Source of the DNA: Streptomyces sp. NRRL F-2580
Lineage (GTDB): Bacteria; Actinomycetota; Actinomycetes; Streptomycetales; Streptomycetaceae
DNA length: 64,000 bases
Direction: 5' to 3'
Assembly: GCF_000720115.1 (NCBI RefSeq)
Contig: NZ_JOIR01000035.1
Span: 62,001 to 126,000, forward strand
The notes under the pieces were generated by a model. The model saw only the letters and a program-made list of their open reading frames with translations. It had not been told where the DNA came from and made no database searches. Made by a program: the position numbers and the translations under genes. Positions 46,056-54,712 of this stretch are shown one piece after another. Each line of letters begins with the position of its first letter. Position 1 is the stretch's first letter.

Positions 46056-46084
46056 GGGGCCGCCACCGGATGGGTGGCGGCCCC
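46056..46084. terminator. Hairpin after gltD
   Basis: GGGGCCGCCACC and GGTGGCGGCCCC form a perfect 12-bp stem around GGATG, 18 bp after the gltD stop and between convergent genes. Confidence 0.75.
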
Positions 46085-46128
46085 GCGTCGCGGCGAACCG
46101 TCGTGCCGGCGTCACGCGTTGGGGATCG

Positions 46129-46599
46129 TCAGGTCGCGGAGTGGGGCAGGCCGGGGATGTCGGGGACACCCGGGAAGCCGGGAACACCGGGGAAGCCCGG
46201 GATGTCAGGGACGGAGGGGGTGTCCGGGACACCGGGGAAGTCAGGGACACGGGGGGTCTCCGGGGCGGGCTTGGCCCACGGGTCTTCGCAGGGGGCGGCG
46301 ACACAGACCCAGGTATGGCTCTTGGGCGGTTCGAAGCGGACGCCCCCGTCAGTGCCCGCTCCCGTGTCGACGTCGTCGCCGAAGACGGACTTCCCGCCGG
46401 GTTGGACGAGCAACAGGTTGCTCTTGTTGTCGCTGCCGCCCTGATCATCGGGGGCCACGACGCGGTCATCGGCCACAGCGGCCTGCGGGGTCGCCGGGAC
46501 GGCGGCGAACGCGCTGGTGGGGACCACGGCGCCGGCCACGACCACGGCGGTCGAGGCGGCCAGGGCGAAGAAGCGAGGGGTGCGGAAGAGGTGAGTCAT
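46129..46599 (-). CDS. Secreted protein with a collagen-like Pro-Gly/Val-Pro repeat tail
   Basis: ATG at 46599 follows GGGAGCTTCC. The 156-residue product has a signal peptide (RFFALAASTAVVVAGAVV, cleavage near AFA). A middle part carries SNLLLVQPGGKSVFGDDVD and SHTWVCVAAPCEDPW (two cysteines). The last 45 residues repeat a PGVPD/PGFPG unit (PDFPGVPDTPSVPDIPGFPG). Related short secreted proteins occur in Streptomyces without known function; the repeats could form an extended, surface-exposed stalk. Confidence 0.65.
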   Translation of the reverse strand: MTHLFRTPRFFALAASTAVVVAGAVVPTSAFAAVPATPQAAVADDRVVAPDDQGGSDNKSNLLLVQPGGKSVFGDDVDTGAGTDGGVRFEPPKSHTWVCVAAPCEDPWAKPAPETPRVPDFPGVPDTPSVPDIPGFPGVPGFPGVPDIPGLPHSAT

Positions 46600-46801
46600 G
46601 GAAGCTCCCGGGTTTCGAGGTGTGGAGGGGGAACATCCAGTAGGCCCCGGCCCGCCCCGCACGGTCACGTCCCTGAATCCCGTGGCTTGACGTCCGCCGG
46701 GCACCCCGCTACCGAGCCCGGGCACCCCGCTAACGGGCCCGGGCGCCCCTCCGGCCGGCCGCGTGCGGCCGGCCGGAGCTCCACGGGTGTGTACTGCCGG
46801 C

Positions 46802-47800
46802 TCAGCGGGTCGCGAGGAGGGTGAGGGTGTCGATCACACGGTTCGAGAAGCCCCACTCGTTGTCGTACCAGGCGACCACCTTGACGTGGCGGCCGTCGAC
46901 GCGGGTCAGCTCCGAGTCGAAGATCGACGAGGCGGGGTTGCCCGTGATGTCGGAGGACACCAGCGGGTCGTCCGAGTACTCGAGCACTCCGGCCAGCGGA
47001 CCCTCCGCGGCGGCGCGGTACGCCTCCAGGATCTCCTCGCGCGTCACGTCGCGGGCCACGGTCGTGTTGAGCTCGACGATCGAGCCCACCGGGACCGGCA
47101 CGCGGATCGAGTCGCCCGAGAGCTTCCCGTCGAGCTGCGGCAGCACCAGGCCGATGGCCTTCGCGGCACCGGTCGACGTCGGCACGATGTTGACACCGGC
47201 GGCGCGGGCACGGCGCGGGTCGCGGTGCGGGCCGTCCTGCAGGTTCTGCTCCTGCGTGTAGGCGTGCACCGTCGTCATGAAGCCGTGCTCGATGCCGGCG
47301 AGGTCATCCAGTACGGCGGCCAGCGGCGCGAGCGCGTTGGTCGTGCACGAGGCGTTCGAGACGATGGTGTGCAGCGCCGGGTCGTAGGTGTCGGAGTTGA
47401 CCCCGAACGCCAGGGTGACGTCGGCGCCGTCGGACGGCGCGCTGACGAGCACCTTCCGCGCACCCGCCTTGACGTGGGCGCGGGCGGCCTCGGCGGAGGT
47501 GAAGCGGCCGGTGGCCTCGAGCACGATGTCGACACCGAGCTCGGCCCACGGCAGCTGCGCCGGCTCCCGCTCGGCGAGCACCTTGATGCGGCGCCCGTCG
47601 ACGACGAGGACGTCCCCGTCGACGGTCACCGGGCGGCCGAGCCGGCCGGAGGTGGTGTCGTACGCGAGCAGTCGTGCGAGGGTGGCGGGCTCTGTCAGGT
47701 CGTTGACGGCGACGACCTCGAGGTCGCTGTCGCGCTCGAGGAGCGCGCGCAGCACGTTGCGCCCGATGCGGCCGAATCCGTTGATGGCAATGCGAGTCAT
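46802..47800 (-). CDS. gap: Glyceraldehyde-3-phosphate dehydrogenase
   Basis: ATG at 47800; 332 residues. NGFGRIGRNVLRALLE is the NAD-binding start, NASCTTNALAPLAAVLDD holds the catalytic cysteine, and HAYTQEQNLQDGPHRDPRRA and WYDNEWGFSNRV are family landmarks. It oxidises glyceraldehyde-3-phosphate to 1,3-bisphosphoglycerate. It is a complete enzyme and probably a second copy beside the housekeeping gap. The GlxA-type regulator lies immediately upstream on the same strand and may control it. Confidence 0.95.
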   Translation of the reverse strand: MTRIAINGFGRIGRNVLRALLERDSDLEVVAVNDLTEPATLARLLAYDTTSGRLGRPVTVDGDVLVVDGRRIKVLAEREPAQLPWAELGVDIVLEATGRFTSAEAARAHVKAGARKVLVSAPSDGADVTLAFGVNSDTYDPALHTIVSNASCTTNALAPLAAVLDDLAGIEHGFMTTVHAYTQEQNLQDGPHRDPRRARAAGVNIVPTSTGAAKAIGLVLPQLDGKLSGDSIRVPVPVGSIVELNTTVARDVTREEILEAYRAAAEGPLAGVLEYSDDPLVSSDITGNPASSIFDSELTRVDGRHVKVVAWYDNEWGFSNRVIDTLTLLATR

Positions 47801-47923
47801 GAGCGATGTCCCTTTCGTTCGCCACCAGATTCGCGTTCCGCGCGCGCCCGCGACAGCGGCGTGATCGCCATGGTTCAAAAGGATCCCGCCACGGCGGTGG
47901 CGAGCCCGTCGCCGGGCGACGCG

Positions 47924-48880
47924 CTATTCGCCCTGGGTGAAGGTGCGCCGGTACTCGGTCGGGGTGGTGCCGAGGATGCGCTGGAAGTGCAGGCGCAGGT
48001 TCGCTCCGGTGCCGAGACCCACGTCGGCGGCGATCTGCTCGATGCCGCGCTGCGAGCGTTCGAGCAGCTCGCGCGCCACGTCGACGCGGGCGCGCATCAC
48101 CCACTGCATCGGTGTGTACCCGGTGTCCTCCGCGAAGCGTCGCGAGAACGTGCGGGGCGAGACCCCGGCGTGCCGGGCCAGTGATTCGAGCGTGAGCGGC
48201 TCGCCCAGCCGGTGCAGCGCCCACTCGCGTGTGGCCGCGAACCGCTCGCCGAGCGGCTCGGGCACGCTGCGCGGTACGTACTGCGCCTGGCCGCCGCTGC
48301 GGTAGGGGGCCGCGACCAGGCGCCGGGCCGCGTGGTTGGAGGCGGACACGCCGATGTCGCCCCGCAGGATGTGCAGGCACAGGTCGATGCCGGAGGCGGC
48401 GCCGGCCGAGGTCAGCACGCTGCCCTCGTCGACGAAGAGGACGTTCTCGTCGACCCTGACCAGCGGATGCTTCGCCGCGAGCGCACGGGCGTAGTGCCAG
48501 TGGGTCGTGGCGCGCCTGCCGTCGAGCAGGCCCGTGGCGGCGAGCGCGAACGCGCCCGTCGAGATGGCGGCGAGCCGCGCGCCCCGCTCGTGAGCGGCGA
48601 TCAGCGCGTCGATGACGGCCCGCGGCGGATCGTCGCGGTCCGGGAAGCGGTAACCGGGGACGAACACGATGTCGGCCCACGCGAGGGCCTCCAGCCCGTG
48701 CGTCACGTGGTACGCCAGGCCGTCCCCGCCGGCCACGAGCCCCGGCGCCGCCCCGCACACCCGCACCTCGTACGGCATGCTCGCCCGGGTCGTGAAGACC
48801 TGCGCGGGGATGCCGACGTCGAGCGGCTTGGCGCCCTCGAGGACGAGGACGGCGACACGGTGGAGACGGGAGGCTGGCAC
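47924..48880 (-). CDS. GlxA-family (DJ-1/PfpI plus AraC) transcriptional regulator
   Basis: GTG at 48880; 318 residues. The N-terminal DJ-1/PfpI-like domain (HRVAVLVLEGAKPLDVGIPA, ADIVFVPGYRFPD, LAAISTGAFALAATGLLDG with S in place of the nucleophile C) binds a ligand. The C-terminal AraC domain (LESLARHAGVSPRTFSRRF, then VDVARELLERSQRGIEQIA, GANLRLHFQRILGTTPTEYR) binds DNA. It is upstream of gap on the same strand with a 123-bp gap; such regulators usually act on neighbours. Confidence 0.9.
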   Translation of the reverse strand: MPASRLHRVAVLVLEGAKPLDVGIPAQVFTTRASMPYEVRVCGAAPGLVAGGDGLAYHVTHGLEALAWADIVFVPGYRFPDRDDPPRAVIDALIAAHERGARLAAISTGAFALAATGLLDGRRATTHWHYARALAAKHPLVRVDENVLFVDEGSVLTSAGAASGIDLCLHILRGDIGVSASNHAARRLVAAPYRSGGQAQYVPRSVPEPLGERFAATREWALHRLGEPLTLESLARHAGVSPRTFSRRFAEDTGYTPMQWVMRARVDVARELLERSQRGIEQIAADVGLGTGANLRLHFQRILGTTPTEYRRTFTQGE

Positions 48881-48997
48881 GGGCTCGAGGGTACGCGGCG
48901 CCGGATCCCGGACCCCGTGCCGCCACCGCCCTCGGCGGTCGGGCAGGGTGCTGCGGAGCGCACCGTGACCCGGCGGGCTCCGCAGCGCCTCATGTCG

Positions 48998-50902
48998 TCA
49001 GCGGTCTTGGGAGAGTTCGTACAGCTCGCGGAAGCGGCCGCCGTTCAGGGACACCAGCTGGTCGAAGGGGCCTTGTTCCACGATGCGGCCGCCGTCGAGG
49101 ACGACGATGCGGTCGGCGAGGCGGCAGTTCTCCATCCGGTGCGTGACGATCACCGTGATCCGGTCCTCCTTCATGTCCCGCAGGCCGGAGAAGACCATGT
49201 GCTCCCCGCGGGGATCCATGGCGCTCGTCGGTTCGTCCATGACCAGCAGGCCCGGCTTGCGGTGGAAGGCGCGGCCGCAGGCCAGTCGCTGCCACTGGCC
49301 GCCCGAGGGCTCGTGGCCACCCCAGACCGAACGGGCCAGCAGCGTGTCCAGCCCGTTGGGGAACTCCTCGACGGTCGTGCGCATGCCCACGGCGTCCAGC
49401 GCCTCCCACACGGCCTCCTCGCCGCGTGGGTCCGGCTGGCCGAGGGTGATGTTCTCCCGCGCGGAGAACGGCCAGTACCCGTAGGACTGGGTGACCAGGC
49501 CGACGTGCGCCCAGGCGGAGCGCTGGTCCGCGTCGGAGGTGGGCACGCCGTCCCAGGAGACGGTGCCGGAGGTCGGGGCGGTCAGTGAGGTCAGCAGGCG
49601 GATGAGGGTGGACTTGCCGGCGCCGTTCTCGCCGATGACGGCGACCACCTCACCGCGGGCCAGCGTCAGCGTGACGGGGCCGAGGGCGGGGGCGTCCTTG
49701 CCGGGGTAGGTGTAGGAGGCTTCCTCCAGCCGGATCTTCTCCGGGGCGTTCTCCATCACCTGCGGGCCGCGCGGGCCGGACTTGTCGGCGGCCTCCTTGA
49801 CGAAGGTGGTGTAGTCGCCGAGGTAGAGCGCGTGCTGGAACATGGCCGCCCCGTAGACGACGAGCTGCGACAGGGCGGCGGTGGAGGTGCGCATGGCGAC
49901 GATGGCCGTGCCGGCGGCGGCGATGGCCATGTAGCCGCCGACGACGAGCCCGGCGAGCACCCCGTACGTCGCCACGACGAAGACCCCGGACGCGGTGGCG
50001 GCGATCAGGTAGACGACGAGGTAGCGGGGCGCGGAGCTGACCATCTTGGAGTCGATGCGCTCGCAGACCGCCGCGTACCAGTGGTGGGCGTAGGGCCGCA
50101 TGCTGTTGCCGCGCAGCTCGTCGGCGAGCTTCGGGGTGGTCAGGTGCCAGCGCATCATGTGCTTGATGTTGCGGGAGGCGACCGTCTGGTTGTGGAGGCG
50201 GTAGTCGAGGCGGGCGGCGTAGACGGAGCCCAGGCCGCGGGGGACCACCGACAGCAGGAGCAGCGGCAGCAGTACGGGGTGGACCACGGCGAGGACGGAC
50301 GCGACCGCGATCATGTCGATCATGCCGCCGGTGAAGCCGAGGGCGTCCTGGAGGAGCATGGCGGAGCGGGCGGAGCCGGTCTCGGCGGCCTCCGAGCGCT
50401 CGGTGAAGTCGGGGGCGTCGTAGGCGGCGAGCTCCACGTCCATGTGGGCGTCGACCATGGCGAGGTCGGCGAGGGTGGCCATGCCGGGGTTGAGGCGGCG
50501 GGCGGCGCTGCCGGAGGCGATGGAGGCCAGCGCGCCGAGGGCGGTCATCGCACCGGCGACGACCAGGGGCCAGGCGGCGGCCGCGACGCGTTCCTGGACG
50601 CCGTCGCCGGCCAGGAGCGGGACCATCGCCCGGGAGATCGCGGCGAGCGCTGCCGCCGTGCAGATCCCGCCGAGGATCTGGGCGGCGACCAGGACGTGGA
50701 AGGCGGTGCGGTTGACGGCGAGGGCGAGCCGCGCGGTCTGCCGTAGGGCGGACGGGACGCGGCGGGCCATGTGGCCGAGCGACAGCGCCTCCATGGTCTC
50801 GTTGTGCTGGCCCCAGGTGTACGTGAACTCCGGGGGCGCGGGTGGTGCGGGTGGAGCGGGTGGGGTGACGGTCTTCTCTTCCTCGGCCTGCTGCTCGGAC
50901 AT
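48998..50902 (-). CDS. ABC exporter, fused permease and ATPase
   Basis: ATG at 50902 is chosen because AGGAG lies 7 bp before it; ATG at 50908 is too close to that site. The 634-residue product has a proline-rich N-terminus, six helices (about 60-340) and a C-terminal ATPase with GENGAGKST (Walker A), GHEPSGGQWQRLACGRAF (signature PSGGQ instead of LSGGQ), LLVMDEPTSAMD and VTHR. Half-transporters of this kind, without a peptidase domain, export peptides, lipids or natural products and are common in lanthipeptide loci. No peptide gene is evident here. The target is unknown. Confidence 0.88.
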   Translation of the reverse strand: MSEQQAEEEKTVTPPAPPAPPAPPEFTYTWGQHNETMEALSLGHMARRVPSALRQTARLALAVNRTAFHVLVAAQILGGICTAAALAAISRAMVPLLAGDGVQERVAAAAWPLVVAGAMTALGALASIASGSAARRLNPGMATLADLAMVDAHMDVELAAYDAPDFTERSEAAETGSARSAMLLQDALGFTGGMIDMIAVASVLAVVHPVLLPLLLLSVVPRGLGSVYAARLDYRLHNQTVASRNIKHMMRWHLTTPKLADELRGNSMRPYAHHWYAAVCERIDSKMVSSAPRYLVVYLIAATASGVFVVATYGVLAGLVVGGYMAIAAAGTAIVAMRTSTAALSQLVVYGAAMFQHALYLGDYTTFVKEAADKSGPRGPQVMENAPEKIRLEEASYTYPGKDAPALGPVTLTLARGEVVAVIGENGAGKSTLIRLLTSLTAPTSGTVSWDGVPTSDADQRSAWAHVGLVTQSYGYWPFSARENITLGQPDPRGEEAVWEALDAVGMRTTVEEFPNGLDTLLARSVWGGHEPSGGQWQRLACGRAFHRKPGLLVMDEPTSAMDPRGEHMVFSGLRDMKEDRITVIVTHRMENCRLADRIVVLDGGRIVEQGPFDQLVSLNGGRFRELYELSQDR

Positions 50903-51284
50903 GCTCATTCTCCTTCAACCGGGTTGCTGTGGAGGCCAGTTCGGCTGCACCCGCGCATGGCGAGGAGGCCCGGGGCCGCAGTGTGCGGAGGGGCCGTCGC
51001 GGGGTCGCTGCAACTGGGGGAGTGAGTACAGCGCAGGCCGTCGGCCGGAGCAGCGGGATCTGGCCGACCTCGCGGTGGCGGCGCCCTTGGCACGGCCGCT
51101 GATCGTGTCCGGGTGCCGCCGGGCTCCCGGAGCGCGGTGCAGCGCAGGTTGGCTGGAACCGGCCGGTGCGGGGGTCGGGTCTTCGGAAATCGCTTGCGGG
51201 CTCCGACGCGGCCCGCGCCTGCGCGGAGTACCTGCGGCCCGGGGACGAACGGGCCCCCGCGTGGCCGCCCGGCCGGGGGAGCCG
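50903..51284. other. Divergent intergenic region without a supported gene
   Basis: About 380 bp between the ABC exporter and the phosphatase, which are divergently oriented. It should contain both promoters. The frames here are arginine- and proline-rich and lack credible starts. No clear operator was recognised. Confidence 0.4.
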
Positions 51285-52517
51285 GTGACCGGCGACCGGG
51301 TGGCGGCCACGCGTCCGGGCAAGGCAGGCTGTACTCATGAGAGCGCCCTTGCGCTCGCCCCCGGGCCGGGAGCCGGCGGTCACCACCAGGTCCTTTTCGT
51401 GATTGCGGAGTGCGTTCCCTTCGCGATCGCCTTGCTGGTGCTCTTCATCGAGCTCACGCCGCTCCACGTCGTCTACACCGGTCCGATGCTGGTCGCGACA
51501 CCCGCCCTGGCCGCGGTGACGATGGGCCCCAAGGGCACGCTCGTGGCGACGGCGGTGGCCGTCGCGGTCAGCGTGACCACCGCCACCCACAACAACGCCT
51601 GGGGTGGCCAGCAGGTCTATACCAACTTCCTCGCCTTGTCCCTGGTCGCTGCGGCGAGCGTCATGACGAGCGGCGCCGCGCGCACGCGCCGGGAGAGCGA
51701 GCTCAACCAGGTCCGCCGGATCGCCGTCGCGGCGCAGGAGGCCCTGCTGCGGCCCGTCCCGGACCGACTGGGCCCCGTAGGGGCGGCAAGCATGTACCTG
51801 GCGGCCGAGACGGGCGCGCTCATCGGCGGCGACCTGTACGACCTGGTCCAGACCCGGTACGGGATCCGGATGATCGTCGGGGACGTCCGGGGCAAGGGAC
51901 TGCCCGCCGTACGGGCCGCCGCGGTCGTGCTGGGCGCGTTCCGGGAGTCGGTGCACTACGAGGACGACCTGGTGGAGGTCGTCAACCACTGCGGGGCCGC
52001 CCTGCGGCGGGACGCCGCCGTCGCGGGCGCCAGCGAGAGCTCGGCCGAAGGTGAGGACGCGCTCCTGGAGGCGTTCGTCACCGCGATCGTGGCCCAGGTC
52101 TCGGACGGTCCGCACGTCGAGGTGATCAACCGGGGCCATCCGCCGCCGCTGCTGCTGAGCAACGGCACGGTCGTCTCCTTGATGCCCACCCTCCCCCTGC
52201 CGCCGCTCGGTCTCGAGGAGTTCATCAGCGGACCTCCCGGGCGGACGGACCGCTACCCCTTCGCGCCGGGTGACCGGCTGCTGCTCTGCACCGACGGGGT
52301 CATCGAGGCCCGGGACGGCGACAACGTCTTCTTCGACCTCCCCGAGGCCATGGTGAGCATGCGCGACCACACGCGGTCGGCGTTCCTGGAGGGCCTGCAC
52401 CAGGCATTGCTCCGCCACACCCAGAGCCGCCTGGCGGACGACGTCGCGATCATCCTCGTCGACCGCATCGAAGACGAGGGCCGCCGGCCGGCCGAGGACC
52501 CGACCTGCCCGACGTAG
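51285..52517 (+). CDS. Membrane-bound SpoIIE-type PP2C phosphatase
   Basis: GTG at 51285 follows GGGGGAG and is the best supported start; GTG 51300 and 51399 are alternatives. The product is about 410 residues. An N-terminal region has three to four helices (FAIALLVLFIELTPLHVVY, ALAAVTMGPKGTLVATAVAV, FLALSLVAAASVM). The PP2C/SpoIIE domain holds GGDLYDLVQ, VGDVRGKGLPAVRAAAVVLG, INRGHPPPLLL, LLLCTDGVIEARD and ADDVAIILV, with the metal-binding aspartates in place. Such phosphatases reset anti-sigma antagonists in response to stress. No partner anti-sigma gene is adjacent. Confidence 0.87.
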   Translation: MTGDRVAATRPGKAGCTHESALALAPGPGAGGHHQVLFVIAECVPFAIALLVLFIELTPLHVVYTGPMLVATPALAAVTMGPKGTLVATAVAVAVSVTTATHNNAWGGQQVYTNFLALSLVAAASVMTSGAARTRRESELNQVRRIAVAAQEALLRPVPDRLGPVGAASMYLAAETGALIGGDLYDLVQTRYGIRMIVGDVRGKGLPAVRAAAVVLGAFRESVHYEDDLVEVVNHCGAALRRDAAVAGASESSAEGEDALLEAFVTAIVAQVSDGPHVEVINRGHPPPLLLSNGTVVSLMPTLPLPPLGLEEFISGPPGRTDRYPFAPGDRLLLCTDGVIEARDGDNVFFDLPEAMVSMRDHTRSAFLEGLHQALLRHTQSRLADDVAIILVDRIEDEGRRPAEDPTCPT

Positions 52518-52624
52518 GCCCGTGCCCGGCAGCCGGCCCTACTGGTCCCGCCCCCACCGCCGCACCGCCCCGGCCGCGGCAAATTCGTGTGCGCCGGTGG
52601 TCGGGCCCGCGTTATGGTCGGCGC

Positions 52625-52693
52625 ATGAACGTCACCGGCCCCAGCACCACCGCGACCGCGCGAGCGACCAGCTCGCCGGTTGCCGCCGCCTGA
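52625..52693 (+). CDS. Alanine-rich 22-residue leader peptide upstream of the AlaRS-like gene
   Basis: ATG at 52625 starts a 22-codon frame ending in VAAA and TGA at 52693. It contains six alanines, three of them immediately before the stop, and three threonines in TTATARAT. GTTATGGTC just upstream (about 52611-52619) could be a -10 element, so translation may be leaderless, as is usual for actinomycete attenuator peptides. Hairpins that can rearrange follow it, and then the AlaRS-like gene. Confidence 0.5.
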   Translation: MNVTGPSTTATARATSSPVAAA

Positions 52694-52711
52694 CCTTCCC
52701 CTCTCCCCGGC

Positions 52712-52786
52712 GACCGGAAAACGGTCCGTCGGTAGTGCCATGGCGTCCCTGCCCGGCCGGACGACTGAACGGTCCCGTTCTCCGGT
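52712..52786 (+). promoter_or_regulatory. Candidate ribosome-mediated attenuator with alternative hairpins
   Basis: Two short perfect hairpins exist: GACCG-GAAAA-CGGTC (52712-52726) and GAACG-GTCC-CGTTC (52767-52780). In addition ACCGGAAAACGG (52713-52724) can pair with CCGTTCTCCGGT (52775-52786) at 11 of 12 positions, which would exclude both small hairpins. Mutually exclusive structures after an Ala-rich leader peptide and before an AlaRS-like gene resemble an amino-acid attenuator. There is no U-tract. Confidence 0.45.
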
Positions 52787-52819
52787 GCCTCTCCCACGCT
52801 GACGCGAAGGACGCACCCC

Positions 52820-53986
52820 ATGCACACAGAACAGCTGGTCAACACGTTCGTCGAGTACTTCGAAGAGCGCGACCACCGCCGCATCGTCGGATCGACACTG
52901 CTCCCACCACCCGGCGACCCCGTGCTCTTCACCACCTCCGGCATGCACCCCCTCACCCCGTACCTGGAGGGCCGCCCCCACCCGCTGGGCAGGCGGCTGG
53001 TCAACGTACAGCGCTGTCTGCGCACCACGGACCTGGAGGAGGTCGGCGACGCCACCCACCTGACGGTCTTCGAGATGCTCGGCACCTGGTCACTGGGCGA
53101 CTACGACGGTCCGCTCAGCCTCGACTGGGGATACGGGCTGCTCACCGAGGGCCTGGGCGTCGACCCCCGCCTGCTGCACGCCACCGTCTTCGCCGGCGAC
53201 GGCCAGACCGGGCCGGACACCGCCTCCCTCCGGCTGTGGCAGGACCGGGGCGTCCCCGTCGAACTCACCGTGGAGGACAACTGGTGGTCCAACGGGCCGG
53301 TCGGACCGTGCGGCCCCGATTCGGAGATCTTCCTGTGGACCGGTGACGGCCCGCCCCTATCGACACCCACCCGAGACGACCGCTGGGTGGAGGTGTGGAA
53401 CCACGTGACCATGAGCCACCGCCGGCTCGACGACGGTTCCCTCGTGCCCCTTCCCCAGCGCAACGTCGACACCGGACTCGGCCTGGAACGGCTGGCCTCG
53501 CTGCTCCAGGGCAGGTCGTCCGTGTTCGAGTGCGACGTCTTCGACCCCTGGCGCCGCCTCGTGCCGAGCCTGTGGCCCCTGGACGAGACCTCGCTGCGGG
53601 TGGTCTGTGACCACCTGCGCTCGGCCATCGTCGTACTCGGCGACGGGGTTCGGCCCGCCAACACCGGACGGGGCTACGTACTGCGCCGCCTCGTGCGACG
53701 GGTGCTCACCGTGCTGTGGCGGGACGATTCCTCACGTGGTCTCGGAGACCTGCCGGAGGAAGTGGTACGGCACACCCTGGACCACTTCCGGCTGGACGTG
53801 CGGCCGGAGGACGTGCTCCGGATGTTGCTCGAGGAGGAAGGCCGGTTCGGCAGGCTCCTGGAGCGCGGCCGGAAGGTGCTCGCCCGGCCCCGGTTCCGAG
53901 GCCCGCTGACCGTGGAGGACTTCCACTACCTCCACGACACCCACGGTCTGCCGCGCGAGCTGGTCGACAGCCTGCGGCAGGAGTGA
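52820..53986 (+). CDS. Stand-alone alanyl-tRNA synthetase-like protein (catalytic and middle domain only)
   Basis: ATG at 52820 follows GAAGGACGCACCCC. The 388-residue product reads VLFTTSGMHPLTPYLEGRPH, VNVQRCLRTTDLEEVGDATH, LTVFEMLGTWSLGDYDGPLS, VEDNWWSNGPVGPCGPDSEI and LPQRNVDTGLGLERLA: all class II motifs of AlaRS. It ends just after HDTHGLPRELV, the end of the middle helical domain, so the editing domain and C-Ala domain of full AlaRS (about 880 residues) are missing. TTSGMHPL...VGDATHLTVFEM resembles AlaRS of the candidate-phyla type as I recall it, not the usual Streptomyces gene. It may be a resistance copy or donate alanine to something other than protein synthesis. Confidence 0.85.
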   Translation: MHTEQLVNTFVEYFEERDHRRIVGSTLLPPPGDPVLFTTSGMHPLTPYLEGRPHPLGRRLVNVQRCLRTTDLEEVGDATHLTVFEMLGTWSLGDYDGPLSLDWGYGLLTEGLGVDPRLLHATVFAGDGQTGPDTASLRLWQDRGVPVELTVEDNWWSNGPVGPCGPDSEIFLWTGDGPPLSTPTRDDRWVEVWNHVTMSHRRLDDGSLVPLPQRNVDTGLGLERLASLLQGRSSVFECDVFDPWRRLVPSLWPLDETSLRVVCDHLRSAIVVLGDGVRPANTGRGYVLRRLVRRVLTVLWRDDSSRGLGDLPEEVVRHTLDHFRLDVRPEDVLRMLLEEEGRFGRLLERGRKVLARPRFRGPLTVEDFHYLHDTHGLPRELVDSLRQE

Positions 53987-54013
53987 CGACACGCGGTGTG
54001 CGCGAGCCTCCGG

Positions 54014-54631
54014 TCACAGGCTCGCGAGGAGGTCGTCGAGCGGAGCCGGCACCTCGTCGAGGTCCAGGGCCTCGATGAGGAGGCGGCCGTAGCGGATCTT
54101 GCGGCCCTTCTTCGTCCCGAGGAAGCGCCGCAACTGCTGCTCCCGTGACCGGCCGTGCTGCGCGGGCTGACGCACGAAGGTCTGCCAGGCACGGAGGTCG
54201 CCCTCGGTCTCGACGACCTCCTCGACCTTCGGCGTGCCCAGCGCGCGGATGAGCTCCTCCTCCAGGTCCGCTACGCACACGAAGATGCCCCGGCGCGGCG
54301 CCCGCGCCCGCGTCAGGCCGCGGTCGAAGAAGCCCTGCTCGCCCGCGTCGCACAGTCCCGCCAGGCGCAGGCCGAGGCCTGGTGGCCCGAGGAGGTCCGC
54401 GTACCGGGCGACGCTCATCGCCCCGCCCATCGGCACGACGCACACCCCCTCGGCGGCCAGGTCGCGGCCACGGCGTGCGGCCAGCGTCTCAACGGCCGCG
54501 AGGTCACTCGGCCCTTCCAGCAGCACCGCCGTCCGCACCCCCAGTCGCGCGGCCAGCTCACTCGCCGGCCCGCCGGAGCCGCCCCCCGCCGCCCAGTCGC
54601 TGACCTCGTCCCGGAACACGCGCATGTCCAT
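54014..54631 (-). CDS. TOPRIM-domain protein (OLD-like without ATPase)
   Basis: ATG at 54631 follows GTAGGAGACTC; ATG 54625 is possible. The 205-residue product has VLLEGPSDLAAVETLAARRG (the TOPRIM glutamate), LAGLCDAGEQGFFDRGL (DxxE-like) and VADLEEELIRALG, the metal-binding residues of a TOPRIM fold as in OLD-family nucleases. The usual N-terminal ATPase is absent. The C-terminal part (QLRRFLGTKKGRKIRYGRLL) is basic. It may cut or relax nucleic acid; it converges with the AlaRS-like gene. Confidence 0.75.
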   Translation of the reverse strand: MDMRVFRDEVSDWAAGGGSGGPASELAARLGVRTAVLLEGPSDLAAVETLAARRGRDLAAEGVCVVPMGGAMSVARYADLLGPPGLGLRLAGLCDAGEQGFFDRGLTRARAPRRGIFVCVADLEEELIRALGTPKVEEVVETEGDLRAWQTFVRQPAQHGRSREQQLRRFLGTKKGRKIRYGRLLIEALDLDEVPAPLDDLLASL

Positions 54632-54712
54632 GAGGCGAGTCTCCTACCTCGGCCGACGGCACGACACGGAATATCGGTACCGGATGATCGCGCGAAACGA
54701 TGGAATGGAAGG

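Noticed and set aside
48998..50902. A lanthipeptide biosynthesis cluster around the ABC exporter
   Set aside because: No precursor peptide, dehydratase or cyclase gene lies within several kilobases.
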